From positions 365,551 to 429,550 of the forward strand of contig NZ_BMQB01000005.1 in NCBI RefSeq assembly GCF_014647895.1: a stretch of DNA of 64,000 bases, in the 5' to 3' direction. Within the stretch, counting starts at the first letter, position 1. Every line of letters begins with the position of its first letter. The notes beneath the pieces are model-generated. The model saw only the letters and a list, made by a program, of their open reading frames with translations. It did not search any database and had not been told where the DNA came from. Positions 17,550 through 26,464 of the stretch are shown here, piece after piece. The stretch is from Pilimelia anulata (lineage in GTDB: Bacteria > Actinomycetota > Actinomycetes > Mycobacteriales > Micromonosporaceae). The translations under genes were made by a program, and so were the position numbers.

Positions 17550-17899
17550 GACGCGTCGGCGTCGAGCTTGCGCAGGTGCGCGGCGAAGTCGTCCACCGTG
17601 TCGTGGGTGGCGGTCCTGCCGGCGGCGACCAGTGCGTCGACCTCGCGCTCCCCGGCCTGCCAGCGCTCATCCCAGAACCACGCCTCGCGGGCGGGCACGG
17701 CCACGTTGGGGCGTAGCTCCAGGACGCCGTCGGCGCGCTCGGTGATCTCGACCTGGGCGCCGGGCTTGTCGAGTCCGTACCGCTTGCGCAGCACCGCCGG
17801 GAGGGCCACCGTCCCGCGGCCCTGTACGGAGACGAAGTCGTGGAACAGTTCTGCGGCGGCCGGGGTGCCGCGGTGCGGGGGTACCGGGATCGCACTCAT
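17546..17899 (-). CDS. AbrB/MazE-like antitoxin (SpoVT-AbrB domain)
   Basis: 117 residues. FVSVQGRGTVALPAVLRKRYGLDKPGAQVEI is split between a swapped-hairpin AbrB DNA-binding strand pair (about residues 30-60); the C-terminal half, rich in acidic and aromatic residues (EAWFWDERWQAGEREVDAL), should wrap the toxin. I chose ATG 17899; the open frame extends upstream but lacks homology-like sequence. It likely represses its own operon. Its neighbourhood, between an exporter and a PKS regulator, is unusual for a toxin-antitoxin pair. Confidence 0.8.
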   Translation of the reverse strand: MSAIPVPPHRGTPAAAELFHDFVSVQGRGTVALPAVLRKRYGLDKPGAQVEITERADGVLELRPNVAVPAREAWFWDERWQAGEREVDALVAAGRTATHDTVDDFAAHLRKLDADAS

Positions 17900-17939
17900 G
17901 CCCCCAGCGTGCGCCTGTACCGCTAAACCGTCAAGCCGC

Positions 17940-17950
17940 AAAGCTGCTTT
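17940..17950. promoter_or_regulatory. Candidate operator of the toxin-antitoxin operon
   Basis: AAAGCTGCTTT (dyad AAAGC-N-GCTTT) lies 41 bp upstream of the antitoxin ATG. A TTGACG hexamer just downstream on the minus strand (about 17928-17933) could be its -35 element. AbrB-type antitoxins commonly bind such dyads over their own promoter. Inferred only. Confidence 0.4.
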
Positions 17951-18039
17951 ACAGAAAAACGGCAACAATTATCTCCCTTATGTGGCTCGAACAGCAGTAG
18001 CATCACTATTGCCCCCGGCAGCGTCATCCGCCCTCACCC

Positions 18040-18057
18040 CCCTCGACGCATCGAGGG
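18040..18057 (-). terminator. Small hairpin after the large AAA ATPase gene
   Basis: 7-bp arms CCCTCGA/TCGAGGG around CGCA, 14 bp beyond the ATPase stop codon. A weak candidate terminator for the leftward transcript. Confidence 0.4.
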
Positions 18058-18071
18058 CGGCATACCCGGCG

Positions 18072-21000
18072 TCAGCGGGTCCAGCGCACCTCGGACTCCG
18101 GCAGGTACCGGCAGGTCGCGCCGGTGGTGACCGCCGCGCGCAGGTGGGCCGCCAGCTCCGGGTGCCGCTCGTCCAGCTTCCGCAGGACGTCGTGGATCCG
18201 GGCCGTCACCGCCTTGCGCGCCCGCTCGGCCTCGTCGCCGAGCCGGCGGCTGCGCCCGCCCAGCCCGACCGCGTCGCGGAGCTGCCGCAGCAGCGCCTGC
18301 CGCTCGGCGTCCAGCCGGGCCGCCCGGCCGTCGTCGCCGCGGCCCAGCGCCCGCTCGATCTGCTCGTCCAGGTCGCCGAGCCGGCGCTTGTACTGCGCCT
18401 TCGCGGTCTCGTCCAGGACCGGGTCGCCGCCCAGCCCGCGCGCCGCGACCACGGTGTCGCCGCCCTCGGGGCTGAGCAGCCGGACGGCCGGCACGTCCAC
18501 GCCCGGCTGCCCGAGCAGCGCGTGCAGGTCGCGCAGGCCCTTGGCGTCGCCGATGCGCACGGTCCGGCCGGCGAAGGCCAGCGTCCACGTCGACCCGCTG
18601 CGCCGGAACTCCGCCCCGGCCGGCGCCGCGGCCGGGGCGGCCAGCAGCGCGACCACGTGCGCCATGCCCAGCGCCGCCGCGGCCGCCCGGGCCTCGGCGG
18701 CCGCGCCGGCGGCGGCCGGGTCGCCCCGGTCGGCCAGCAGCCGGGCCAGGTGGGCCCGGGCGAGCACCGACCACGGCGCCGCCTGCAGCCGGTCGGCCGA
18801 CTCGCGGGCGGCGGCCAGCGCCTCGGCCGCCACCGGCCACCGCCCCGCGGCCGCGTGCACGAGGCCCAGCCACAGGTCCACCGGGCCGCTGATGTCCGCG
18901 CCGTACAGCGAGACCAGCCACTGCCCCCGCACCGGCGTCAGCGCCTCCGTCGCCGCCCGGCACAGGTCCGCGTCCCCGGCCGCGGCGGCGGTGTGCGCGA
19001 GCAGCCGCAGCCGCAGCGGCTGCACGGCCCGGGGGAGCGCGGCGGGCTCGGCGAGGTAGCGCAGCCCCGGCCGCGGGTCGCCGCGCTCCACGGCGGTGAT
19101 CGCCGCGAGCAGGTCCGGGTGCGGGTGGCCGGTGCCGGCCAGGCTGCGGTGCAGGCCGTCCAGCGCGTCGAACCGGCCCTGGAGCAGCCACAGGGTCCAG
19201 CGCAGGTGCTCGTCGACGTACTGGACGTCCAGGTTCTCCCGCGCCTCGGTCAGCGCCAGCGCCCGCCCCAGGTGCGCCTCGGCCTCGGCGAACCGGCCGG
19301 TGTGCGCGCTGACCACGCACCGGTCGATGTACGCGGCGTTGGCGTACCGGGCCAGCGCCTCCCGGTCGGCCAGTGCCACGAACGCGCGGAAGTGGTCCAG
19401 GTAGGCCGGGTCCCCGCGCTCCAGGTGCGCGACCCAGCGCAGCGACGCCGCGAAGTACTCCAGCTCCCGGTCGCCCCGCCGGTGCCCGACCGCGGCCAGC
19501 TCGTCGATCAGCGCCAGCCGCTCGCCGGCCGCGCCGGGGCCGCGCAGCGCGTCCAGCCGGGCCCACAGGCTGAACGCCAGCGCCTCGTCGTCGTCGCCCC
19601 GGCGGGCCGCCGTCGCCACCCGCCGGGTCAGGCTCTCGGCCAGGTCGTCGACCGAGTCCGGCGCCGGGCCGCCCGCGGGCCGGCCGTGCGCCTCGGCCAG
19701 CAGCGCCGCGGTCAGCGCGTCGTCGTCGCCGAGGCCGTGCAGGACCAGCGCCGCCCGGGCCAGCACGTCCGGGTCCGGCGCCCGGCGCGCGGCGGCGGCC
19801 ACCTCGCGGAAGATCCGCCGGGCGGCGTCCCGCTCGCCGAGCCGGTGCAGCTCGCGGGCGAGGTCCAGCGAGACGATCGCGTGCCGGCGGGGGTCGTGGC
19901 CGGTCAGCAGCGCCAGCGCCCGGCGGTAGTGCCCGACGGCCTCCTCGGCGGCCAGCCAGGTGCCGGCCTCCCGGCCGGCGGCAAGCAGCAGCGCGACCCG
20001 CCGGTCCCGGTCCAGCGCGGCGCCGGCCAGGTGGGCGTGGTGGGCCAGCTCGGCGGCCCGGCTGCGGTCGGCCGCGCCGGGCCGGTCCAGCGCCCGGACC
20101 GCCGCGGCGTGGGCGCGCTGCCGCCGGTCCGCGGGCAGCCCGTCGTACAGCGCCTCCCGGACGAGGTCGTGGGTGAAGCCGAACCGCCCGTCGCCCTCGA
20201 CCAGCACCAGCCGCGCGGCGACGGCGTCCTCGAGCAGCGCGTCCACCGCGTCCACCGGCTGCCCCGCGGCCGCGGCCAGCACCCGGTGGTGGAACCGCCG
20301 CCCCAGGACGGCCGCCGCGGTCAGCAGCTCGGCCACCGGCGCGGCGAGCAGGTCCAGCCGGGCCCGGACGGCGTCGCTGATCGGCGCCGCCATCGCGGTC
20401 GCGGAGCCGACCGAGGCCCACAGCCGGGCGACCTGCTCGACCAGGAACGGGTTCCCGCCGGTCCGGCCGAGGACGGTGTCCACCAGGTCCGCCGCCGGCT
20501 CGCGGCCGGCGGTCCGGGCGATGAGCCGGCCGACCTCGTCCCGGCCGAGGCCGGTCAGCGTGACGCTGGTGGCCTTCTCGGTCAGCGGGGCGAACAGCGC
20601 GCCCGGCGCGTGCTGCTCGGCCACCTCGACGTCCCGGTACGCGCCGACCAGCAGCAGCGGCTGCAACCACGACTCGCGCATGGCGAACCGGAGCAGCCGC
20701 AGCGACGCCGGGTCGGCCCACTGCAGGTCGTCCAGGATCACCGCGACCGGCCGCCGCTGCGCGGCCTCGACCAGGACGGACGTCACCGCGTCGGACAGCG
20801 CGAACGGCTCCGCGGCGGCGTCGGCGGCCGGCGCCTCGCCGAGCAGCGCGGCCAGCCGCGGCCCGCCCGCGGCGGCCAGCCCGGCCCACTCGCCGGCGCC
20901 GACGCCGCGGCGCAGCCCGCGCAGGACCTGCACCCACGGCCAGTAGCCGGGGGCGCGGTCGACGTTCGAGCACCAGCCGGTGAGCACCAGCGCCCCGCCG

Positions 21001-21167
21001 GCCCGGGCCTCGTCGGCCACGTGCGTCAGGAGCGAGGTCTTGCCGATGCCGGGCTCGCCGGTCACCAGGACGAGGCCGCCGCGGCCGGCGACCGCGGCGG
21101 CGAGGCGCGCGCGCAGGACCGCGGTCGGGTGGCTCCGGCCCAGCAGGGCCGGCGGCAGGGCGTCCAT
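18072..21167 (-). CDS. Large AAA/STAND-type ATPase regulator without LuxR HTH
   Basis: 1031 residues. Walker A GEPGIGKTSLL is near residues 37-47 and Walker B VAVILDDLQWADP near 140. A long alpha-helical, TPR-like middle follows, and the C-terminal 200 residues carry a conserved charged region (WTLAFAGRTVRIGDAKGL, then AVGLGGRSRRLGDEAERARK). This C-terminus recurs in actinomycete AAA ATPases related to the LAL and adenylate-cyclase-associated ATPases. No HTH or cyclase domain is seen, so it probably signals through protein contacts. ATG at 21167. Its position beside the loading-module genes suggests a cluster regulator, but that is inference. Confidence 0.8.
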   Translation of the reverse strand: MDALPPALLGRSHPTAVLRARLAAAVAGRGGLVLVTGEPGIGKTSLLTHVADEARAGGALVLTGWCSNVDRAPGYWPWVQVLRGLRRGVGAGEWAGLAAAGGPRLAALLGEAPAADAAAEPFALSDAVTSVLVEAAQRRPVAVILDDLQWADPASLRLLRFAMRESWLQPLLLVGAYRDVEVAEQHAPGALFAPLTEKATSVTLTGLGRDEVGRLIARTAGREPAADLVDTVLGRTGGNPFLVEQVARLWASVGSATAMAAPISDAVRARLDLLAAPVAELLTAAAVLGRRFHHRVLAAAAGQPVDAVDALLEDAVAARLVLVEGDGRFGFTHDLVREALYDGLPADRRQRAHAAAVRALDRPGAADRSRAAELAHHAHLAGAALDRDRRVALLLAAGREAGTWLAAEEAVGHYRRALALLTGHDPRRHAIVSLDLARELHRLGERDAARRIFREVAAAARRAPDPDVLARAALVLHGLGDDDALTAALLAEAHGRPAGGPAPDSVDDLAESLTRRVATAARRGDDDEALAFSLWARLDALRGPGAAGERLALIDELAAVGHRRGDRELEYFAASLRWVAHLERGDPAYLDHFRAFVALADREALARYANAAYIDRCVVSAHTGRFAEAEAHLGRALALTEARENLDVQYVDEHLRWTLWLLQGRFDALDGLHRSLAGTGHPHPDLLAAITAVERGDPRPGLRYLAEPAALPRAVQPLRLRLLAHTAAAAGDADLCRAATEALTPVRGQWLVSLYGADISGPVDLWLGLVHAAAGRWPVAAEALAAARESADRLQAAPWSVLARAHLARLLADRGDPAAAGAAAEARAAAAALGMAHVVALLAAPAAAPAGAEFRRSGSTWTLAFAGRTVRIGDAKGLRDLHALLGQPGVDVPAVRLLSPEGGDTVVAARGLGGDPVLDETAKAQYKRRLGDLDEQIERALGRGDDGRAARLDAERQALLRQLRDAVGLGGRSRRLGDEAERARKAVTARIHDVLRKLDERHPELAAHLRAAVTTGATCRYLPESEVRWTR

Positions 21168-21212
21168 GACAGCTCGACCCTACCCGGGCCACCCGCCCGC
21201 CGGGCCGCCCGG

Positions 21213-22238
21213 TCAGTCCTCCCCGGCCGCGGCGGCCTCCTCGATCCGCAGGATCGCCGTCGACCAGGCGAAGCCCGCCCCGGCGCCGACCAGCGCGCAG
21301 AGCTGCCCCGGCCGCAGCGCCCCCGCCCGGCGCAGGTGGGCCAGCCCGCCGAACTGGTCGCCGGCGCCCAGGTGGCCGACCGTCCGGCCCCACTCCCAGG
21401 CGGTGCGTTCCAGCGGCACGTCCAGCGGTTCGAGGAACTGGTGCCGGACCCGGGGCAGCCCCAGGTTGGGCAGCACGAACCGGTCGATCTCCCGCGCCCC
21501 GACCCCGGCCGCCGCGAGCGCCCCGTCGTACGCCCGCCGCTGCCCGGCCCGGATCCGGTCCAGCAGCGCGGTCATCCCGTACCGGCGCAGCAGCCCCGGC
21601 CGGTGCGCGTCCAGGTCGATCGGCCGCCGGGCGGCGAGCGCGGCGGCGGCGAACGGGTCCGCCCCCCGCCCCAGCTCCTCCAGCTCCGGATCGGACACCG
21701 TGACCAGCCCGAGCAGCCGCGCGAACCCGCCCCGCCGGGACAGCACCGCCGCCGTGCCGCCGTCCCCGCACACCGTGCCCGGGTCGGTGTGCCACCGGTC
21801 GAAGCCGGGCGGGCAGAACCGGTCGCCCGTGGTGATCAGCACGCTGTGCCGCGCCGGCTCGGCGCGCAGGTGCGAGGCGGCCAGTTCCAGCGCGGCCATC
21901 CCGCCGTTGGAGAGCTGCCCGACGCCGACCGACGGGCAGGCGTTGCCGAGGGCGCGCCGCTGCACGTACGAGGCCGGCGCCCACAGGTCGTGGCCCTGGA
22001 AGTACGTGCTCGCGTGCAGCACCAGGTCCACGTCGCCGGGGCCGCGCCCGGCCGCCGCCAGCGCCGCCCGGGCGGCGCGCACCGCGAGGTCCGGGCCGGA
22101 CTCCGCCGCCACCGCCACCGACCGCAGCCCCGTCCGCCGGATGGTCCGCCAGTCGGCCGCGCCGCTGGCCGCGACCTCGGCCACGGGCGTCGGCTCCGGC
22201 ACGTACAGGCCGACGCCGGCGACGTGCAGCGCGGTCAC
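21213..22238 (-). CDS. KASIII-like acyltransferase/starter enzyme with Ser-His-Asp triad (DpsC type)
   Basis: 341 residues with the KASIII thiolase fold. The usual nucleophile Cys is replaced: GQLSNGGMAALELA places Ser110 there. The HQAN motif is replaced by PNLGLP, and WGRTVGHLGAGDQFGG supplies His289 and Asp294. Ser plus His-x4-Asp is the arrangement described for DpsC of daunorubicin biosynthesis (Ser118, His297, Asp302), which primes with propionyl-CoA. So a starter-unit or acyl-transfer role is likely, with either CoA or ACP donors. GTG 22238 follows a GGGAGGGGG ribosome binding site. It is divergent from the acyltransferase gene. Confidence 0.87.
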   Translation of the reverse strand: MTALHVAGVGLYVPEPTPVAEVAASGAADWRTIRRTGLRSVAVAAESGPDLAVRAARAALAAAGRGPGDVDLVLHASTYFQGHDLWAPASYVQRRALGNACPSVGVGQLSNGGMAALELAASHLRAEPARHSVLITTGDRFCPPGFDRWHTDPGTVCGDGGTAAVLSRRGGFARLLGLVTVSDPELEELGRGADPFAAAALAARRPIDLDAHRPGLLRRYGMTALLDRIRAGQRRAYDGALAAAGVGAREIDRFVLPNLGLPRVRHQFLEPLDVPLERTAWEWGRTVGHLGAGDQFGGLAHLRRAGALRPGQLCALVGAGAGFAWSTAILRIEEAAAAGED

Positions 22239-22383
22239 GGCACCCCCTCCCGGGTACCCCGGGCGGGTCCCTCGCCCCGGCAGCGTCGGCGGCGTTGTTC
22301 GGGGGCGGCTGGAGCGGCGGCGGAGCAGCGCCGGTCCAACGCGCCTCCGGCGCGCCTCGAACCGCGGCCCGTATCCAGGTCCG
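22239..22383. promoter_or_regulatory. Divergent promoter region, KASIII gene versus loading-module operon
   Basis: 145 bp separating leftward KASIII-ATPase from rightward acyltransferase-KSQ. Both starter-unit genes are thus driven from one intergenic region. No clear promoter hexamers seen. Confidence 0.5.
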
Positions 22384-23469
22384 GTGAGCGAACCGACGAT
22401 CGACCCCGACCGGGTCGCCCTGCTCCTGCCGGGCCAGGGCGCCCAGTACCCGCGGATGGCCGCCGGCCTGTACGGCCACGACCCGGCGTTCAGCCGCGCG
22501 ATGGACGAGGCGTTCGACCACCTCGGCGACGCCGCCGCCGGCCTGCGCGCCGAATGGCTGGCCGCGCGCCCGTCGCCGGCGTACGACGACGTGACCGTCG
22601 CCCAACCCCTGCTGTACGCCGTCGACCACGCCCTCGGCCGCGCGGTCCTCGCCCGCGGCGCCCGCCCCGCGGCCCTGCTCGGCCACAGCGTCGGCGAGCT
22701 GGCGGCCGCGACCCTGGCCGGCGTCCTCGACCTCGCCGACGGCATGCGGGTCATGCGCGCCCGGATGCGGCAGTTCGCCGACACCCCGCCCGGCGGGATG
22801 CTCGCGGTCGCCGCCGCCGTCGCCGAGGTCGCCGACCTGCTCGGCGCCGACGTCCACCTGGCGGCGGTCAACGCCGCCCGGCAACTGCTGCTCGCCGGCA
22901 CCGACCCGGCCCTGGACCGGGTGGCCGCCGCCTGCGCCGCCCGCGGCCTCACCCACCGCCGGGCCCGGGCCCGGCAGGCGTTCCACAGCCCGCTGGTGGC
23001 CGCAGCGGTCACCGCGTCGCTGCCGGACTGGGAGCGGGTCCGCCTGCGCCCGCCGGCCCTGCCGGTCTACTCCGGATACACCGGCGCGCCGCTGACCGCG
23101 GCCGAGGCCACCGACCCGGGGTTCTGGGCCCGCCAGGCCGAGCGGACGGTCCGGTTCGACGCCGCCCTGCGGACGGTCCTGGCCGCGTACGACGGGGTGT
23201 TCGTCGAGGCCGGCCCGGGCGGCAGCCTCAGCGCCCTGGCCCGCCGGGCGGGCCGCCCGGCGCTGCCGCTGCTGCCCGACGGCCCGCGCGGCGACGCGGC
23301 GGACCGCGCGACGTTCGCGACCACCCTGGCCCGCCTGCGCCCGCCGACCCCGCCGACCCCGGCGCGGCCCGGCGCGGCCGTCCGTACCCCGGCGCGCCCG
23401 GTCGCCGAGCCGCCACCCGGCCCGGCGGCACCCCCGGCCCGCCCGGCTGCGCCGGCGGCGGGGCGGTGA
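22384..23469 (+). CDS. Free-standing acyltransferase (malonyltransferase family, DpsD-like)
   Basis: 361 residues. LLLPGQGAQYPRM near residue 14, active-site GHSVGE with Ser102, and the specificity segment QAFHS near 198-202, close to the HAFH motif of malonyl-specific domains. The last 50 residues are a Pro/Ala-rich tail. It could load an ACP in trans or edit mis-primed ACPs, as described for trans-acting AT-family hydrolases. Next to a DpsC-like KASIII it resembles the DpsC-DpsD pair. GTG start; its stop overlaps the next gene's GTG by 4 bp. The real substrate is unknown. Confidence 0.85.
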   Translation: MSEPTIDPDRVALLLPGQGAQYPRMAAGLYGHDPAFSRAMDEAFDHLGDAAAGLRAEWLAARPSPAYDDVTVAQPLLYAVDHALGRAVLARGARPAALLGHSVGELAAATLAGVLDLADGMRVMRARMRQFADTPPGGMLAVAAAVAEVADLLGADVHLAAVNAARQLLLAGTDPALDRVAAACAARGLTHRRARARQAFHSPLVAAAVTASLPDWERVRLRPPALPVYSGYTGAPLTAAEATDPGFWARQAERTVRFDAALRTVLAAYDGVFVEAGPGGSLSALARRAGRPALPLLPDGPRGDAADRATFATTLARLRPPTPPTPARPGAAVRTPARPVAEPPPGPAAPPARPAAPAAGR

Positions 23470-26360
23470 CCGCCGAGCCGGTCGCGGTCGTCGGGCTGGC
23501 CTGCCGGCTGCCCGGCGCCGACGACCCCGCCGCCCTCTGGGACCTGCTCGCCCGCGGCGGCGACGCGGTCGGCCCGCCCCCGCCCGGCCGCGACAACCGC
23601 CGCCCCGGCGGCTACCTGGCCGACGCCGACGGCTTCGACGCGGCGTTCTTCGGCATCCCGCCCGCCGAGGCCGCCGCGCTGGACCCGCAGCAGCGCCTGC
23701 TGCTCGAACTGGCCTGGCACGCGATCGAGGACGCCCGCCTCCCCGCCGACCGCCTGGCCGGCACCGACACCGCCGTCTACATCGGCGCCAGCGCCGACGA
23801 CCACGCGGTGCGCAGCGCCGCCGCCCCGCCCGGCGTGTACACCCTGACCGGCACCGCCCGCGCCTTCCTGGCCAACCGCGTCTCGTACGCCCTCGACCTG
23901 CGCGGCCCGAGCCTGACCGTCGACACCGGACAGTCCTCGTCGCTGACCGCGGTGCACCAGGCGGTCCGCAGCATCCAGCACGGCGAGTGCGGCCTAGCCC
24001 TGGCCGGCGGCGTCCAGCTCAACCTGCGCGCCGGCGCCGACCGTACGGTCGAGGCCATCGGCGCCCTGTCCCCGCACGCCCGCTGCCGGACGTTCGACGC
24101 GGCCGCCGACGGCTACGTCCGCGGCGAGGGCGGCGCCGTCGCCGTCCTCAAGCCGCTGCGCCGCGCGCTGGCCGACGGCGACCGGATCCACTGCCGCATC
24201 CTCGCCACCGCCGCCAACCACGGCGGCCGCGCCGCCGGCCCGACCACGCCCAGCGCGGAGGCCCAGCACCGCCTCCTCACCGAGGCGTACGCCCGCGCCG
24301 GCCTCGCCCCCGCCGCCGTCGGCTACGTCGAACTGCACGGCACCGGCACCCCCGTCGGCGACCCGGTCGAGGCCGCCGCCCTCGGCGCGGCCCTGGGCCG
24401 CCACCGCCCGCCGGACGCGCCGCTGCTGGTCGGCTCGATCAAGACGAACATCGGGCACCTGGAGGGGGCGGCGGGGATCGCCGGCTTCCTGAAGGCCGCG
24501 CTCGCGGTGCGGCACCGCCGGATCCCGCCGAGCCTGCACTTCCACCGGCCGGCGGTGGACCTGGCGGCGCTGGGGCTGCGCGTCTGCGCCGAGCTGCGGG
24601 ACTGGCCGGCCGGGACCCCGGCCGTCGCCGGGGTGTCGTCGTTCGGCATGGGCGGCAGCAACTGCCACGTGATCCTGGCGTCCCCGCCCGACCCGGCGCC
24701 CGCGACCCGCCCCGCGGCGGCCGCCCGGCCCGTGGCGCTCCTGCTGGGCGGCCACGACGCGGCGGCCGTGCGCCGCCGCGCCGCCGACCTCGCCGACCAC
24801 CTGGCCACCCCCGCCCCGGCCGGTTCGCTGGCCGACGTGGCGCTGTCCCTCGCGGACACCCGCGCCGCCCTGCCCGCCCGCGCGGCCGTCGTCGCCGCCG
24901 ACCGCCCCGCCGCCGCCCGCGCCCTGCGCGCCCTCGCCGCCGACGCCCCCGACCCGGCCGTCGTGACCGGCGCCCGCCCGTACGGCCGGATCGCCTTCCT
25001 CCTGCCCGGCCAGGGCGCACAGCGCCCCGGCATGGGCCGGCTCCTCTACGGGGCGTACCCGGCGTTCGCCCGCAGCCTCGACCGGCTCGCCGGGCACCTG
25101 TCCGAGCCGCTCGGCGTACCGCTGACCGACCTGCTCTGGCACCGCCCCGACCTGCTGGACAACACCGCCCACACCCAGCCGGCCGTCTTCGCGGTGACCG
25201 TCGCGACCTGCGACCTGCTCCGCACCCTCGGCATCGTCCCGGACCTGCTGGTCGGCCACTCCCTCGGCGAGCTGACCGCCGCGTACCTGGCCGGCGCGCT
25301 CCCGCTGGCCGACGCCTGCCGCCTCGTCGTCGCCCGCGGCCGCCTGATGGGCGCCCTGCCGCCCGGCGGCGCGATGGTCGCCGTCCAGGCGACGGAGGAG
25401 GAGGCCCACCGCGCGGCCGCCGCGGCGCGCACCCACCTGAGCATCGCCGCCGTCAACGGCCCCCGCTCGGTCGTCCTCTCCGGTACCGCCGCCGCCGTCG
25501 GGGCCGCCGCCGACCACTTCGCCGGCCTGGGCCGCCGCACCCGCCGCCTGCGGGTGTCCGGCGCCAACCACTCCGCGCTGATGGACCCGGCCGCCGCGGA
25601 CCTGCGCGCCGCGGCCGCGGCGGTCGACTGGCGCACCCCGTCCGGCCCGACCCTGGTCTCCGCCCTGACCGGCGACGCGCTCGCCGCGGTCACCCCCGAC
25701 CACTGGGCCCGGCACCTGCGCGCGCCGGTGCGCTTCGCGGCGGCGGTCCGCCGGGCGCACGACCTCGGCGCCCGCCTCCTCGTCGAGGCCGGCCCGGGGC
25801 ACGCGCTGACCACGGCGGCGGCGGAGACCGTCCCCGACGCCACCCGGGCCGCCCCGCTGGGCGACCCCGACGAGCCCGCCGGCGTGGCCCGCCTGGTGGC
25901 CGCCGCGAGCCTGGCCGGGGTACCGGTCGACTGGCGCGCGGCGGCCGGCCCGGCCCGGCTCGTGGACCTGCCGCGCTACCCCTTCGCCCGCCCGCTGCCG
26001 ACCCCGACCGCGTGGACGGACGGCCCGATCGCCGCTGCCCCGCCCGCCGCCGGCCCGACCACCGGCGGTCCCGCTGCCGGCGGCCCCACCACCGGTGGCC
26101 CCACCACCGCCGGCCCGGCCGCCGCGGACCCGGCCACCCTGGTTCTGGACCGCACCCGGGTCGCCCTCGGCTGGCCGGACGGCACCCCGGTCGACCCGCA
26201 GCGGGCGTTCACCGACCTCGGCCTGGACTCGCGGATGGCGGTCGCCCTGCGCGACGACCTGGCCCGCCGGACGGGCCGGGAGCTGCCGGCCACCCTGCTG
26301 TTCGACCACCCGAACCCGGCGGCGCTGGCCGCGGCCCTGCGCGGCGACGACCCGCTCTGA
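23466..26360 (+). CDS. Stand-alone PKS loading module, KSQ-AT-ACP
   Basis: 964 residues. The KS domain (about 1-420) reads VDTGQSSSLTAVH, so Gln156 replaces the active-site Cys while His291 and His331 remain; this is the KSQ signature of decarboxylating loading domains, which turn a malonyl-type unit on ACP into the starter acyl group. The AT domain (about 508-850) has GHSLGE with Ser599 and an unusual specificity motif GANHS (699-703). A Gly/Pro/Thr-rich repeat linker (about 855-888) leads to an ACP with LGLDS and phosphopantetheine Ser922. The protein ends about 15 residues after the ACP helix IV region, leaving no room for a C-terminal docking domain. Coupled to the free-standing AT by a 4-bp overlap. 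Confidence 0.93.
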   Translation: MTAEPVAVVGLACRLPGADDPAALWDLLARGGDAVGPPPPGRDNRRPGGYLADADGFDAAFFGIPPAEAAALDPQQRLLLELAWHAIEDARLPADRLAGTDTAVYIGASADDHAVRSAAAPPGVYTLTGTARAFLANRVSYALDLRGPSLTVDTGQSSSLTAVHQAVRSIQHGECGLALAGGVQLNLRAGADRTVEAIGALSPHARCRTFDAAADGYVRGEGGAVAVLKPLRRALADGDRIHCRILATAANHGGRAAGPTTPSAEAQHRLLTEAYARAGLAPAAVGYVELHGTGTPVGDPVEAAALGAALGRHRPPDAPLLVGSIKTNIGHLEGAAGIAGFLKAALAVRHRRIPPSLHFHRPAVDLAALGLRVCAELRDWPAGTPAVAGVSSFGMGGSNCHVILASPPDPAPATRPAAAARPVALLLGGHDAAAVRRRAADLADHLATPAPAGSLADVALSLADTRAALPARAAVVAADRPAAARALRALAADAPDPAVVTGARPYGRIAFLLPGQGAQRPGMGRLLYGAYPAFARSLDRLAGHLSEPLGVPLTDLLWHRPDLLDNTAHTQPAVFAVTVATCDLLRTLGIVPDLLVGHSLGELTAAYLAGALPLADACRLVVARGRLMGALPPGGAMVAVQATEEEAHRAAAAARTHLSIAAVNGPRSVVLSGTAAAVGAAADHFAGLGRRTRRLRVSGANHSALMDPAAADLRAAAAAVDWRTPSGPTLVSALTGDALAAVTPDHWARHLRAPVRFAAAVRRAHDLGARLLVEAGPGHALTTAAAETVPDATRAAPLGDPDEPAGVARLVAAASLAGVPVDWRAAAGPARLVDLPRYPFARPLPTPTAWTDGPIAAAPPAAGPTTGGPAAGGPTTGGPTTAGPAAADPATLVLDRTRVALGWPDGTPVDPQRAFTDLGLDSRMAVALRDDLARRTGRELPATLLFDHPNPAALAAALRGDDPL

Positions 26361-26464
26361 CCTCGCGTTTCCGGCGCGGTTCCACACTTGCACGAACCCC
26401 TCCCATCGCCCTGCGTCGATCGTTACGGTGACCGCTCGTACCTCGCCGAACGAAGGGGTGTGCC

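Noticed and set aside
17259..26360. A 3033-codon open frame spanning many genes on the plus strand
   Set aside because: Only its last part (from 23466) is a real protein; the rest runs antisense over the ATPase and KASIII genes and has no recognisable domains.
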